The notes: generated by a model from the sequence alone, not told the origin. 48,094 bases of DNA from Flavobacteriales bacterium (GCA_019694795.1 JAIBBF010000022.1:1-48094), one strand, 5' to 3'. Counted from the stretch's first letter, positions 8,171 to 17,704 are shown. Translations and numbers: made by a program.

Positions 8171-9607
8171 TTATTTCCATCCACCGCCTAATGCGCGGTA
8201 CATGTTAACTGTTGCGATCATTTGCATTTTTCTTGTTTCTATTAATTCAAATCTCGATTCAAGTGCATCACGTTGTGTGAGTAAAACCTCCATGTAGTCT
8301 GCACGCGCAGCTTTAAATAAACCGATGGAGATATCCACCGACCGTGTTAATGCTTCTACCTGGGCTTTTTTCAAATCATAACTTTTCTGAAGGTTATTGA
8401 TATTGGAAAATTGATTCACCACTTCAATGTATCCGTTCAGAATGGTTCGCTCATAATTATATGCGGCCTGAATCTGTTTTGCGTTGGCAGAATAATAAAA
8501 GGCCTTAATCGCATTCCGGTTAATTAAAGGTGCTGCCAGGTTACCGGCTAATGAATACAACATCGATTCCGGTGTTTTAATAATGAACTTCGGATTAAAG
8601 GCTTCAAATCCTAGTCCCGCATTAATTCGAAAGGAAGGATAGAAATTGGCACGTGCCACTTTTACATCGAGTTTCGAAGCGATTAATTCCATTTCTGCCT
8701 GTCGGATGTCGGTTCTGTTTTCCAGCAGTTGCGAAGGAATACCTGCTTGTAACGTATCCGGTGCATTTTCCATTAATGTGGCAGAATTCCGTACTACAGG
8801 TTGCGGAAAGCGTCCCACCAGGAAATTGATTTTGTTTTCGGTCTCCACAATTTTCTGCATGATGAAGTACTGGGCACTTTGATTTTTAAACACCTCTGCT
8901 TCAAATTTTCTTACGGCTAATTCCGAAACTTTAGCGGCAGCTTTTTCTGCTTTAATAATTTCCAGCGCGTTTTTCTGAATGTCGATGATGTTTTTTAATA
9001 GCTCCAGCTGATTATCCAGCGCTTGTAATTCATAATAGGCCGATGAAATTTCGGTGACGAGATTGGTCACCATAAAATTTCTTCCTTCTGTTGTTGCGAG
9101 GTAACGGTACATGGCCGATTTTTTCGCATTGCGGAGTTTCTTCCAGATATCGACTTCCCAACTGGCATCGAAGCCAATTAAATAATTGGGAAGCGGATCG
9201 GGATTTTCTTTTCCCGGATCTATTTCTGTAGTGGCATCCACTGCACCATTGCGTGTGTAACGACCCGATTTTTCAACTCCGGCTCCGCCACCTACGTCAA
9301 CAAATGGAAGATATTCCCCTTTACGTGCGCGGATTTCGTTTTTCGAAATAGCAATTTCCTGCAACAGAATATTTAATTCCTGGTTATTCACCAGTGCTGA
9401 GTCAATCAGTGCAATCAGATTCTGATCCTTAAAAAATGTTTTCCAGCTGATGGTTGCACTATTGATGCTGTCTTTTGTTCCGGCATATGAATCCGGTGTT
9501 GTTCTTTTTTCTGTTCGCGCTAAATTATTTTGCACGGAACAGGAACTGTAAAACACCGAAATGCCAATTACAAAAACAAAGAGATATGGAACGATATGTT
9601 TACGCAT
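8171..9607 (-). CDS. RND efflux outer-membrane factor (TolC/OprM-type lipoprotein)
   Basis: A 478-residue NodT/OprM-like protein. A signal peptide ends in a lipobox with Cys23 (VFYSSCSVQ), so it is a lipoprotein. Two long helical OEP repeats follow, with the usual TWKTFF-like opening (SWKTFFKDQNLIALID), the family LLENRTDIRQAEMELIA motif, and NPxF/YPSFRI barrel parts. It forms the trimeric outer-membrane duct for the pump encoded just upstream. The start codon lies within the last codons of the pump gene (8-base overlap), showing tight coupling. Typical family length. Confidence 0.94.
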   Translation of the reverse strand: MRKHIVPYLFVFVIGISVFYSSCSVQNNLARTEKRTTPDSYAGTKDSINSATISWKTFFKDQNLIALIDSALVNNQELNILLQEIAISKNEIRARKGEYLPFVDVGGGAGVEKSGRYTRNGAVDATTEIDPGKENPDPLPNYLIGFDASWEVDIWKKLRNAKKSAMYRYLATTEGRNFMVTNLVTEISSAYYELQALDNQLELLKNIIDIQKNALEIIKAEKAAAKVSELAVRKFEAEVFKNQSAQYFIMQKIVETENKINFLVGRFPQPVVRNSATLMENAPDTLQAGIPSQLLENRTDIRQAEMELIASKLDVKVARANFYPSFRINAGLGFEAFNPKFIIKTPESMLYSLAGNLAAPLINRNAIKAFYYSANAKQIQAAYNYERTILNGYIEVVNQFSNINNLQKSYDLKKAQVEALTRSVDISIGLFKAARADYMEVLLTQRDALESRFELIETRKMQMIATVNMYRALGGGWK

Positions 9608-12600
9608 GATTTTCGGTTTCTGGTGTTAAATCTTTTAATTCGGGATGATCAATCATGTCTTCGGTGAGTGGACCGATTTCTTCATCGCGGATTAATTTTC
9701 TTCCTTCGGCAAGTGATCCGAAAATGTAGTAGAGACCCGGCACAATAATTACTCCGAAAATGGTTCCCAATAACATTCCTCCTAATGCAGATCCACCAAT
9801 GGTTTTATTTCCAATTGCTCCCGCACCGTGTGCCATAACCAGAGGGACAAGACCCGCAATAAAGGCAAAGGAGGTCATAAGAATCGGACGAAAACGTACG
9901 CGTGCACCTTCAATCGCTGCTTCCAGAATAGTTGCACCCTGGTGATGCTTTTGAACGGCAAACTCAACAATCAGTACCGCGTTTTTACCTAGTAATCCAA
10001 CGAGCATCACCAATCCCACCTGGGCATAAATATCATTGGCCAATCCCATACTCTTAATCAACAGGAATGAACCGAATACACCTGCAGGTAGTGAAAGAAC
10101 TACGGCTAAAGGAATAATAAAACTTTCATACTGCGCTGCGAGTACCAGGTAAACGAAAACAAGTACAATAATGAAAATGTAAATGGCTTCATTTCCTCTT
10201 CGTACTTCATCGTATGATAATGCAGCCCAGTCGATATCATAACCGCGCGGTAAGGTTTTAGCTGCAACTTCTTTTACGGCTGCAATTGCTTCACCGGAGC
10301 TGTAACCCTGTGCTGGTCCACCACGAATGGCAGCGGTGTTATACATGTTGTAACGGTTAATCTCATTGGCACCTTGTTTCTTTTTTATTTTCATAAAAGC
10401 AGAGAAAGGAACCATTTCACCTTTGTCGTTTTTTACCCACATGTTTAATACATCCTTCGGAAGTTTTCTGAAATCCGGATCAGCCTGCACAAACACTTTA
10501 AAGAAACGTTGGTATTTAATGAAACCTAATTCATAGGTACTACCTACGAAAATCGACAAGGTATTCATCGCATTTCCAATGGAAACTCCTTTCTGCATAG
10601 CCAGTTCATTGTCGATTTCCAGCTCGTATTGCGGATAATTGGCACTGAAGAAGGTGAATAATCCCATCAGCTCTTTGCGTTTTTTTAATGCCGCCAGAAA
10701 ATCGTTGGTTACTTTTTCCAGCGCTTTATAATCGCCCGAATTGGTTTTATCCAATAACTGCAAAGCAAATCCTCCTGCTGCACCGTATCCGGGTACTGCC
10801 GGTGGATCAAAAAATTCGATGGTGGCACCGGGAATGGATTTTGCTTTTTCTTCGAGTTCATAAATGATCTCATTTACGGTATGCTCGCGTTCATTCCATG
10901 GTTTTAAATTGATCAAACATGTACCTGCATTTGAACCGCGACCTTCCGTTAAAACCTCGTATCCTGCAATCGACGATACAGATTTTACTCCATCCACTTC
11001 CATAATTAGTTTTTGAAGTTGTTGCGAAATGTCGTTGGTTCTTTCCAACGTAGATCCGGGAGGCGTTTGTACAATGGCGTAAAGCATTCCCTGGTCTTCA
11101 CTGGGAATAAATCCGGATGGAAGCGTTGTGGTGATGACATAAATTCCAACCCCAAATGCCAACCATAAAACACCGGTTACCCATGTGCGATGTGCAATTA
11201 GTTTAAGCAACCAAACGTATTTATTGGTGAGTTTTTCAAATCCACGGTTAAATGAATCGAGCGCGCGATTCAATATGTTTTTCTTTTTCGGTTTGCCATG
11301 CGTGTTCTTTAAAATCATAGCACACAATACCGGAGTCAACGTAAGCGCCACCAGACCCGACAGTACGATGGAACTTGCCATGGTAATGGAAAACTGCCGG
11401 TAGAAAACTCCAACAGGACCAGTCATAAATGCAACCGGTACAAACACTGCTGTCATTAATAATGTAATTGCGATTACCGCACCGGAAATTTCGCCAAGCA
11501 CCAATCGTACTGCCTGATAGGGGGAAACATGAACTTCTTCCATTTTTGCATGCACTGCTTCTACTACCACAATCGCGTCATCCACCACAATACCAATCGC
11601 AAGTACCAATGCAAAAAGTGTAATCATATTAATCGTTAAACCGAAAATCTGCATGAACAGAAATGCTCCAATCAGTGAAATCGGAACCGCAAGCGTTGGG
11701 ATGAGTGTCGAACGCCAGTCGCCCAAAAACACAAATACCACCAAGGCAACAAGAATGAAAGCATCACGCAGGGTGTGCACTACGTTTTCGGTGGAAGCAT
11801 CCAAAAATTTCGAAACGTCGTAACTGATTTCATAATCCATTCCCGGAGGGAACGATTGTTTTAATTTTTCTAGTTCAGCTTTTACATTTTTAATTACCTC
11901 GCTCGCATTACTTCCGTAAGTCTGCTTTAACACAATCGCCGCAGAAGGATATTCATTGAGGTTGGAGTAGATATCGTAATACTCACTTCCTAATGTAACA
12001 GTGGCAATATCTTTTAACCGCAGCATTTCCCCATTGGGATTGGCGCGGATAATGACATTCTCATATTGGGTAGGTTCATTGTAACGGTCGGGATAGGCCA
12101 ATACATATTCCAATGCTTCGGCACGACTTCCGTCGCCGCGACCAATCCTTCCCGGTTTACCAATAATACTTTGTTCACCCAAGGCCTCCATGACTTCATC
12201 CGGAGAAACATTGTAAGCACGCATACGTTCCGGATTTAGCCAGATACGCATGGCATACTGACGACTCCCCAGAATCCGCGCCTGACCAATACCGTTGATC
12301 CGTTGCAATTCCGGAATCATATTTACACCGGCATAGTTGAACAAAAATTTCATGTTGGCGCTGGTGTCTGTACTATACAGATTCACATACATCAACATAC
12401 TTGGCATAATCGGAGTAATGATTACACCTTCACGTTGTACCAGTTCAGGTAAACGATTTCGCACCTGCTCCACGCGATTGGAAATCTGCACGAGGGCCTG
12501 ATTGGGATCGGTTCCCGGATTAAATACAACCTGAATATTACATTCTCCGGCACTGGTTGCATCTGAGGTCATGTAACGCATACCCCATGCACCGTTGATG

Positions 12601-12803
12601 GCTTGTTCGAGAGGAATAATAACCGATTCGGTCAGCGTTTTAGCACTGGCGCCCGGGTAGGAGGCCGAAACCATCACCATTGGGGGTGCAATTTCAGGAA
12701 ACTGAGATGTCGGTAATGTGTATATCGACAACACGCCCATAAATATGATTACCAGCGATAGTACAATCGCAAGGACAGGACGTTTTAAAAATTTATTGAA
12801 CAT
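9600..12803 (-). CDS. RND inner-membrane efflux pump, HAE1 (AcrB/MexB) family
   Basis: A 1067-residue proton-driven pump with the standard twelve-helix RND layout and two large periplasmic loops. The proton-relay residues fall exactly where AcrB has them: Asp408-Asp409 in GIVVDDAIVVVE and Lys940 in GLLGKNAVLIVEF. The first loop has the HAE1 signature SASYPGASAKTL with PLEQAINGAWGM, which separates it from heavy-metal (CusA/CzcA) pumps. Expected to export hydrophobic compounds such as drugs, dyes or bile-type amphiphiles; the substrate cannot be read from sequence. It sits between the adaptor gene (24-base gap) and the outer-membrane factor (overlap). Confidence 0.96.
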   Translation of the reverse strand: MFNKFLKRPVLAIVLSLVIIFMGVLSIYTLPTSQFPEIAPPMVMVSASYPGASAKTLTESVIIPLEQAINGAWGMRYMTSDATSAGECNIQVVFNPGTDPNQALVQISNRVEQVRNRLPELVQREGVIITPIMPSMLMYVNLYSTDTSANMKFLFNYAGVNMIPELQRINGIGQARILGSRQYAMRIWLNPERMRAYNVSPDEVMEALGEQSIIGKPGRIGRGDGSRAEALEYVLAYPDRYNEPTQYENVIIRANPNGEMLRLKDIATVTLGSEYYDIYSNLNEYPSAAIVLKQTYGSNASEVIKNVKAELEKLKQSFPPGMDYEISYDVSKFLDASTENVVHTLRDAFILVALVVFVFLGDWRSTLIPTLAVPISLIGAFLFMQIFGLTINMITLFALVLAIGIVVDDAIVVVEAVHAKMEEVHVSPYQAVRLVLGEISGAVIAITLLMTAVFVPVAFMTGPVGVFYRQFSITMASSIVLSGLVALTLTPVLCAMILKNTHGKPKKKNILNRALDSFNRGFEKLTNKYVWLLKLIAHRTWVTGVLWLAFGVGIYVITTTLPSGFIPSEDQGMLYAIVQTPPGSTLERTNDISQQLQKLIMEVDGVKSVSSIAGYEVLTEGRGSNAGTCLINLKPWNEREHTVNEIIYELEEKAKSIPGATIEFFDPPAVPGYGAAGGFALQLLDKTNSGDYKALEKVTNDFLAALKKRKELMGLFTFFSANYPQYELEIDNELAMQKGVSIGNAMNTLSIFVGSTYELGFIKYQRFFKVFVQADPDFRKLPKDVLNMWVKNDKGEMVPFSAFMKIKKKQGANEINRYNMYNTAAIRGGPAQGYSSGEAIAAVKEVAAKTLPRGYDIDWAALSYDEVRRGNEAIYIFIIVLVFVYLVLAAQYESFIIPLAVVLSLPAGVFGSFLLIKSMGLANDIYAQVGLVMLVGLLGKNAVLIVEFAVQKHHQGATILEAAIEGARVRFRPILMTSFAFIAGLVPLVMAHGAGAIGNKTIGGSALGGMLLGTIFGVIIVPGLYYIFGSLAEGRKLIRDEEIGPLTEDMIDHPELKDLTPETENHA

Positions 12804-12827
12804 GTCTTTTTCTTTTTTAATGGATGA

Positions 12828-13910
12828 TTATTCCACGTAGACATTCAGATTCGAAATCACTTTTTGAGGTTCCTCATAGGTAAATTCAATTTTGTCGCCG
12901 TCTTTCACTTTCCGGATTCCTTCTAATAAAATGCGTTCACCGTCTTTTAATCCTTTCCCTACAATGAAAATATCGGGCATTTCTGCAGCAAGTGTTATTT
13001 CACGCTGGTGAACAACATTGTCTTTGTCGACCACAAAAACATATTTCTTTTCAAGAATTTCGAAAGTGGATTTTTGTGGAATGATCAACGCGTTTTTATA
13101 AGGAGCCGTCATTAAAATATTTCCGGTTTCACCGTGACGTAAAAGTTTTTCTGGATTTGGAAATTTGGCACGGAAGGCGATGTTACCCGTTTCATTATTA
13201 AAATCCGCTTCAATGGTTTCTACAATACCGGGCTGATCAAAAACTTCATGATTAGCCATCTCCAGATGCACATGCATGGTACTGTCTTTTTTAGCCATTT
13301 GTTTATAGGTTAAATATTCTGCTTCAGGCACGTTAAAATAAACCCACATATTGCTGTTGTCGGAGAGCAGCGTAAGTAAATCGCCTTCTTCTACGAGACT
13401 ACCGAGTCGCACATAGAAATGGTCCATAATTCCATCAAACGGTGCACGGATTTCCGTGAATCCCAAATGCGCCTGTGCTAATGCTAATTCGGCTTTTGCC
13501 TTATCTAATTTTGCTTTAGCTAATGCTAATTCGTTTTTCGAAACGTAATTGCTATCTGCTAATGCTTTGGTGTTTTGGTATTCGATTTCTGCAAAATTTA
13601 CTTCTGCCTGCGCACGATTCATTTCTGCTTCATACAAAACCGGCATGATTTTAAACATCAGTTCGCCTTTGTGTACGAGCTGACCTTCATCAACAAAGAT
13701 GTCCTGCAAATAACCACGCTCCATTGCACGCAATTCAATGTGCTGTATGGCATGAATCTGGCACACATATTCGTGAACAACGGTAGTGTCTTTTTTCAGC
13801 GGACTGGTTACTACATACTTAATTTCCTCTTCGCCTTCTTCATGGTGCGATCCGCAGCTACTGCCCAGGATCAGGACGGCAAAACCCATGGTAATGAGAA
13901 TACTTCTCAT
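12828..13910 (-). CDS. RND periplasmic adaptor (membrane fusion protein) lipoprotein
   Basis: A 360-residue AcrA/MexA-type adaptor. It has a lipobox at Cys19 (ILGSSCGS) followed by a short His/Glu-rich stretch. A biotinyl-lipoyl-like half (ERGYLQDIFVDEGQLVHKG), a coiled-coil hairpin rich in AKLDKAKAELALAQ, the second lipoyl half (EIRAPFDGIMDHF...GSLVEEGD), then beta-barrel and membrane-proximal domains follow. It bridges the inner-membrane pump and the outer-membrane duct. First of the three pump genes in transcription order, with a 102-base gap to the preceding small gene that could carry a promoter, although no TAnnTTTG box was found there. Confidence 0.95.
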   Translation of the reverse strand: MRSILITMGFAVLILGSSCGSHHEEGEEEIKYVVTSPLKKDTTVVHEYVCQIHAIQHIELRAMERGYLQDIFVDEGQLVHKGELMFKIMPVLYEAEMNRAQAEVNFAEIEYQNTKALADSNYVSKNELALAKAKLDKAKAELALAQAHLGFTEIRAPFDGIMDHFYVRLGSLVEEGDLLTLLSDNSNMWVYFNVPEAEYLTYKQMAKKDSTMHVHLEMANHEVFDQPGIVETIEADFNNETGNIAFRAKFPNPEKLLRHGETGNILMTAPYKNALIIPQKSTFEILEKKYVFVVDKDNVVHQREITLAAEMPDIFIVGKGLKDGERILLEGIRKVKDGDKIEFTYEEPQKVISNLNVYVE

Positions 13911-14012
13911 GATGTTTGTTTTTTAAATGATTGAAATAATTGGATGCTTGGGGGAATTCCCCAACGATCTTTATTCACTCCGGAAATGGAGTGATTTAAA
14001 AAAAGAAGATGT

Positions 14013-14489
14013 TTAAATCAGAAGTGATCTGTATCGGATAAACAGATCTGAAATAAATAAATCAGGCGATTGAATTTCGCTTGTATTTATTTGGGAAATA
14101 AAGAAGAAATTTCCCTGGTGATTTTGATTGGTTAGTGATAAATATACATCATCATGATGATCTTCTGCACTTTCATTTTCTTCTTCCAGTTCTACCAAGG
14201 TGAGAGGATCACCTAAAAAATCGGAATCTAAAGGATTGGAAAATGGTACAGTATGGATTTCTGCTGAAGCAGAGCTGAAATGATGAACTTGACTCGCTGA
14301 TTTTAATTCGGATGAAAAGGAATTGGCAAATCCAATTACAGTAATCAGCGACAAAATAAAAACAGAAAGACTAAAGCGGAGTCCGTTAAAAAGTTGGATT
14401 TTGAATGATCGTTCTCCAATGACAAATTCGGAATTATTCGCAGAATATTCCGGTGTGTGGTTATTGGTATGGAGGACGACAGGTTTCAA
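14013..14489 (-). CDS. Small membrane-anchored His/acid-rich protein, unknown
   Basis: A 158-residue protein with one hydrophobic segment at about residues 40-56 (FSLSVFILSLITVIGFA) and a probable periplasmic tail. The tail includes VELEEENESAEDHHDDVYLS, a dense acidic/His patch. I do not recognise a family with certainty. It precedes the RND adaptor by 102 bases on the same strand and could be first in the efflux operon. Like the 129-residue protein at the other end of the cluster, it carries clustered His and acidic residues, which hints at a metal-related role despite the HAE1-type pump. The start may lie further in; the N-terminal ~25 residues look weakly conserved in character. Confidence 0.5.
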   Translation of the reverse strand: MKPVVLHTNNHTPEYSANNSEFVIGERSFKIQLFNGLRFSLSVFILSLITVIGFANSFSSELKSASQVHHFSSASAEIHTVPFSNPLDSDFLGDPLTLVELEEENESAEDHHDDVYLSLTNQNHQGNFFFISQINTSEIQSPDLFISDLFIRYRSLLI

Positions 14490-14824
14490 TCGGACATTAT
14501 TTAAACCGATTCAAAAGTCTGTAAACTCATCGAAATGTTTTCATAAAATATTTTTTAGTGATTCATTAGTTTATTTTATAATAGCAATGCTATTGAACTT
14601 TTTTTAGAGATGGATTTTCATTGACAAAATGGTTATAAATTTCATATAAAATCACAATACGAATCAGGAAGAAAATCCAATTATTTGGCACTGTTAAAAA
14701 AGTTTAAATAAGAAATATTGATAGTAATACCCTCTTGCATAAGACCTTTAAATGTTAACGAAAAATTAAAATTCACCCATTTTCCTTCTTTTTATTTATG
14801 TTGCGTTCTGCATAAATATTTTTT
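14490..14824. promoter_or_regulatory. AT-rich divergent regulatory region with a 15-bp dyad
   Basis: This 335-base non-coding gap separates the efflux cluster (minus) from the LysR gene (plus). It holds a perfect dyad AATAGCA-A-TGCTATT at 14580-14594, a plausible operator for the adjacent regulator given that LysR proteins bind short interrupted palindromes upstream of divergent targets. No TAnnTTTG box was found on either strand. No RNA gene or ORF was seen. Confidence 0.45.
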
Positions 14825-15760
14825 ATGAATTACACATTACATCAATTGCAGGTGTTTTCCCGGGTTGTGGACTTAAAGTGCATTACCCGAGCTGCGGAAG
14901 AATTACATATGACGCAACCAGCTGTATCTATTCAATTAAAAAATTTCCAGGATCAGTTTGATATTCCACTTACAGAAATCGTGGGCCGAAAATTATTTGT
15001 TACGGATTTCGGAATGGAGATTTATCATATGACGCAACGAATCCTGGAGGAAGTAGATGCAATTAATTTTAAAACCCTATCCTATAAAGGATTTATTACG
15101 GGTCGCTTAAAAATCTCTTCAGTATCCACCGGATTGTATGTAATGCCTTATTTTTTATCCGGATTTTTAAATGATAATGAAGGGGTTGAATTGGTAATGG
15201 ATGTAACCAATAAATCGAAAGTCATAGAAAGTCTGCAACAAAATGAAATTGATTTTGCACTCGTGTCGGTGATGCCTTCCGATATTCGGTTAAACTCAGA
15301 GCAATTGGTAGAGAATGAATTATTTTTGGTTGGAAATAAAAATCATGATTTAGGGAATAAGTCCTTACACAAACAACAATTTACCAAACTACCTCTTATT
15401 TTTCGGGAAGAAGGTTCTGGTACTCGTTTTGTAATGGAGGAATTTTTCAAGAAGAATAAGATTGATGTGCGAAAGAAACTTGAACTAACTACCAACGAAG
15501 CCGTGAAGCAAGCTGTTGTTTCCGGATTAGGATATTCGGTAATGCCATTAATCGGAATTCGAAATGAATTAAAAGTGGGGGAGTTAAAAATTATTCCCGT
15601 TAGTGGATTTCCGATTGTATCCTCCTGGCGACTGGTTTGGCTGAAAGAAAAAAAGTTATCGCCGGTGGCTGAAGCGTATTTGAAATATTTACGAAAGGAA
15701 AAAGACAGGATAAAATCAGAACATTTTTCCTGGATCACCAAAGCCGGGGGAAGCCGCTAA
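14825..15760 (+). CDS. LysR-family transcriptional regulator
   Basis: A 311-residue protein with an N-terminal winged helix-turn-helix (residues ~1-60; AAEELHMTQPAVSIQLKNFQ) and a periplasmic-binding-protein-like effector domain. The N-terminal MNYTLHQLQVFSRVV resembles CbbR/CysB-type members. The ligand is unknown. LysR regulators are usually transcribed divergently from their targets, so the RND efflux cluster on the other strand is the obvious candidate regulon, with an inverted repeat between them. ATG 14825 starts directly at the domain. Confidence 0.93.
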   Translation: MNYTLHQLQVFSRVVDLKCITRAAEELHMTQPAVSIQLKNFQDQFDIPLTEIVGRKLFVTDFGMEIYHMTQRILEEVDAINFKTLSYKGFITGRLKISSVSTGLYVMPYFLSGFLNDNEGVELVMDVTNKSKVIESLQQNEIDFALVSVMPSDIRLNSEQLVENELFLVGNKNHDLGNKSLHKQQFTKLPLIFREEGSGTRFVMEEFFKKNKIDVRKKLELTTNEAVKQAVVSGLGYSVMPLIGIRNELKVGELKIIPVSGFPIVSSWRLVWLKEKKLSPVAEAYLKYLRKEKDRIKSEHFSWITKAGGSR

Positions 15761-15818
15761 TTTTTGTGAGTAAACCTTTCTGGAAAAATCTCAACATTTA
15801 GGTGAAAAGTGTAAAGTA

Positions 15819-16448
15819 TTATTTCGCTTTTAAAAATTCTTCCACCAGTTTTAAAGCTTGTGGACCCACACCATGCAATTTGTTTAATCGTGCAATGCCG
15901 AATTTTTTCAATTCGTTTTTGTTTTTAATTCCCGCTGCTTGTAGTGCTCTCCAGGCGGGAGCCGAAAGTCCGGGTACAAAACAATTTGTATTTTTGTTTT
16001 CTGCTTCGCATTTCGGACAAGTCCTGCAATCGCTTGTTTTAGTATAGGTGTGTCCCTTTTTGCAGGTAATAATCGTTGCAGTGCTTTTGTTTTTTTCCTT
16101 TACCGTGGTAATTCGGAACAAAACAATTTTTCGGATGAGCGCTGCAGGGATTTTTTTTCCAAATGGAAATTGTATAGTGCCTTTGGAGGTTTTGTAATCG
16201 CTTAGCTCCTCCTTAAAATGTTCGATGGGTTTTGAAGTCGGAAAAAATCCGATATGGTGTTTAAAGGCCGCGAAGTAAACCAGATTCTCACTACTGCGAT
16301 AAGCGGGCATTCCATACGATAGTTTCCGTTCGGCATCAGGAATTAGTTTCGAAATGAGCTGATCCAGTTCAATCATCATACTGGCTGCAGGTTCCGGATG
16401 GCGGTCGATATAATTTCGGATGGGATCCGATTTTTTTATTTCCTTCAT
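15819..16448 (-). CDS. DUF1801 (YdhG-like) protein with zinc ribbon and HhH-like C-terminus
   Basis: A 209-residue cytoplasmic protein with three parts. Residues ~8-118 form a DUF1801/YdhG-like domain (MMIELDQLISKLIPDAERKL, SYGMPAYR, ...FPFGKKIP.. LIRKIV). Residues ~129-155 have four Cys plus His (CKKGHTY...CRTCPKC) suited to a zinc ribbon. The C-terminal ~50 residues (SAPAWRALQAAGI...LHGVGPQALKLVEE) look like the helix-hairpin-helix fold of the RNA-polymerase alpha C-terminal domain. DUF1801 proteins include a bacillary iron chaperone, but function is generally unknown. Divergent from the methyltransferase gene. The zinc-ribbon/HhH tail suggests nucleic-acid contact (inference). Confidence 0.75.
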   Translation of the reverse strand: MKEIKKSDPIRNYIDRHPEPAASMMIELDQLISKLIPDAERKLSYGMPAYRSSENLVYFAAFKHHIGFFPTSKPIEHFKEELSDYKTSKGTIQFPFGKKIPAALIRKIVLFRITTVKEKNKSTATIITCKKGHTYTKTSDCRTCPKCEAENKNTNCFVPGLSAPAWRALQAAGIKNKNELKKFGIARLNKLHGVGPQALKLVEEFLKAK

Positions 16449-16461
16449 GTAAACAATATCC

Positions 16462-16469
16462 TACTTTTG
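16462..16469 (+). promoter_or_regulatory. Bacteroidota -7 box for the rRNA methyltransferase
   Basis: TACTTTTG matches TAnnTTTG, the -7 element used by the Bacteroidota primary sigma factor. It sits 17 bases before the ATG at 16487. No TTG -33 element is obvious at the expected distance. Confidence 0.5.
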
Positions 16470-16486
16470 AGGAATAAAACAAAACG

Positions 16487-17704
16487 ATGGCTTTATCCCG
16501 CCCGCATTTCCCTTTGATCGACGCCGTTTGCCGTGCATTGGATGATATTTTTGAACGCCGGTATTATGCCGATCGTGTGATTGAACGTGTATTGAAGGAA
16601 AACCCCAAAATGGGCTCGCGCGACAGGGCTTTTGTTGCGGAGACCACCTATAATGTGGTGCGTTGGTGGCGTTATCTTTACGAATTAGCAGGAACAGAAG
16701 CTAAAACAGACCGTCCTTCTTTGCTCCGTGTTTTGTCCACTTATTTTTACGTTTTTCATGGCGAGCAATTTACCTGGCAGGAAAATTCGGGGATGGAGTT
16801 TAAATCCATCAACCGGAAAAAAGAGGAATTAAAACAAAATCTTGCCATCACACAGAGTGTGCCCGACTGGATGTTTCAAATGGGAGAAGCTGAATTGAAG
16901 GAAAATTGGATAAAGGAATTATCGGCTTTAAACAAAGAAGCAGATGTTATTCTACGGGTGAATACGCTTAAGACAGATAAGGAAGCCTTGCGCCACAAAC
17001 TTGCAGAAGACGGAATTGAAACCATAGATGTAGCCGGTAGCATTGATGCTTTACAACTGAAACAACGGAAAAATATTTTTAGAAACGAATGGTTTCAAAA
17101 TGGATTTTTCGAAGTGCAGGATAGCGGCTCTCAGCAAATCGGAGAATTCGTTAACCCTCAACCGGGAATGCGTGTAATTGATGCCTGTGCCGGAGCAGGT
17201 GGAAAGTCATTGCAGCTCGGGGCGATGATGAAAAACAAGGGACGATTAATTTCAATGGATGTGGAGGAACGCAAATTAATTGAGTTGAGAAAACGATCTT
17301 CACGTGCAGGAGTAAATATTATTGAAACAAAATTGATCGATTCCGGAAAAGTAATTAAGCGCTTAGCTGATTCTGCCGATCGTGTATTGCTGGATGTGCC
17401 TTGTTCAGGAATGGGGACCCTCAGAAGAAATCCGGATGCGAAGTGGAAATTGAATCCTGAATTTTTCGAAAAGGTAAAAGCACTCCAAAAAGAGATTTTG
17501 TTGAACTACTCGCAAATGGTAAAAGTTGGTGGACAACTTATTTATGCCACCTGCAGTATTTTCCCTTCAGAAAATGAATTGCAGGTAGAGGCTTTCCTCA
17601 AGGAAAAAGGCAGTTCTTTCCGTTTGCTGGAGCAAAAAAGTCTGAGTCCCGCTAAGTCCGGAACCGACGGCTTTTTTATGGCCCGCCTTGAACGAATTGC
17701 CTAA
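16487..17704 (+). CDS. rsmB: 16S rRNA m5C methyltransferase, RsmB/Sun family
   Basis: A 405-residue SAM-dependent RNA cytosine-C5 methyltransferase. The N-terminal ~75 residues look like the NusB-related RNA-binding domain (RYYADRVIERVLKENP). The catalytic Rossmann domain has motif I DACAGAGGKSLQLG, motif IV LLDVPCSGMGTLRRNPD (Cys of PCSG releases product) and motif VI YATCSIFPSEN (Cys of TCS is the nucleophile). RsmB methylates C967 of 16S rRNA in E. coli; exact target here is assumed. Single gene with its own promoter. Paralogous NOP2/Sun enzymes such as RsmF are an alternative, but length and the N-terminal domain favour the RsmB group. Confidence 0.87.
   Translation: MALSRPHFPLIDAVCRALDDIFERRYYADRVIERVLKENPKMGSRDRAFVAETTYNVVRWWRYLYELAGTEAKTDRPSLLRVLSTYFYVFHGEQFTWQENSGMEFKSINRKKEELKQNLAITQSVPDWMFQMGEAELKENWIKELSALNKEADVILRVNTLKTDKEALRHKLAEDGIETIDVAGSIDALQLKQRKNIFRNEWFQNGFFEVQDSGSQQIGEFVNPQPGMRVIDACAGAGGKSLQLGAMMKNKGRLISMDVEERKLIELRKRSSRAGVNIIETKLIDSGKVIKRLADSADRVLLDVPCSGMGTLRRNPDAKWKLNPEFFEKVKALQKEILLNYSQMVKVGGQLIYATCSIFPSENELQVEAFLKEKGSSFRLLEQKSLSPAKSGTDGFFMARLERIA

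Noticed and set aside
9600-12803. Heavy-metal (CusA/CzcA) pump
   Set aside because: Loop signatures and proton-relay spacing are those of HAE1 pumps; the metal idea is kept only for the flanking small proteins.
14621-14650. TTGACA-N18-TATAAA, like an E. coli sigma-70 promoter, before the LysR gene
   Set aside because: Bacteroidota primary sigma factor uses TTG/TAnnTTTG elements; in AT-rich DNA this match is likely chance and it lies far (about 175 bases) from the gene.
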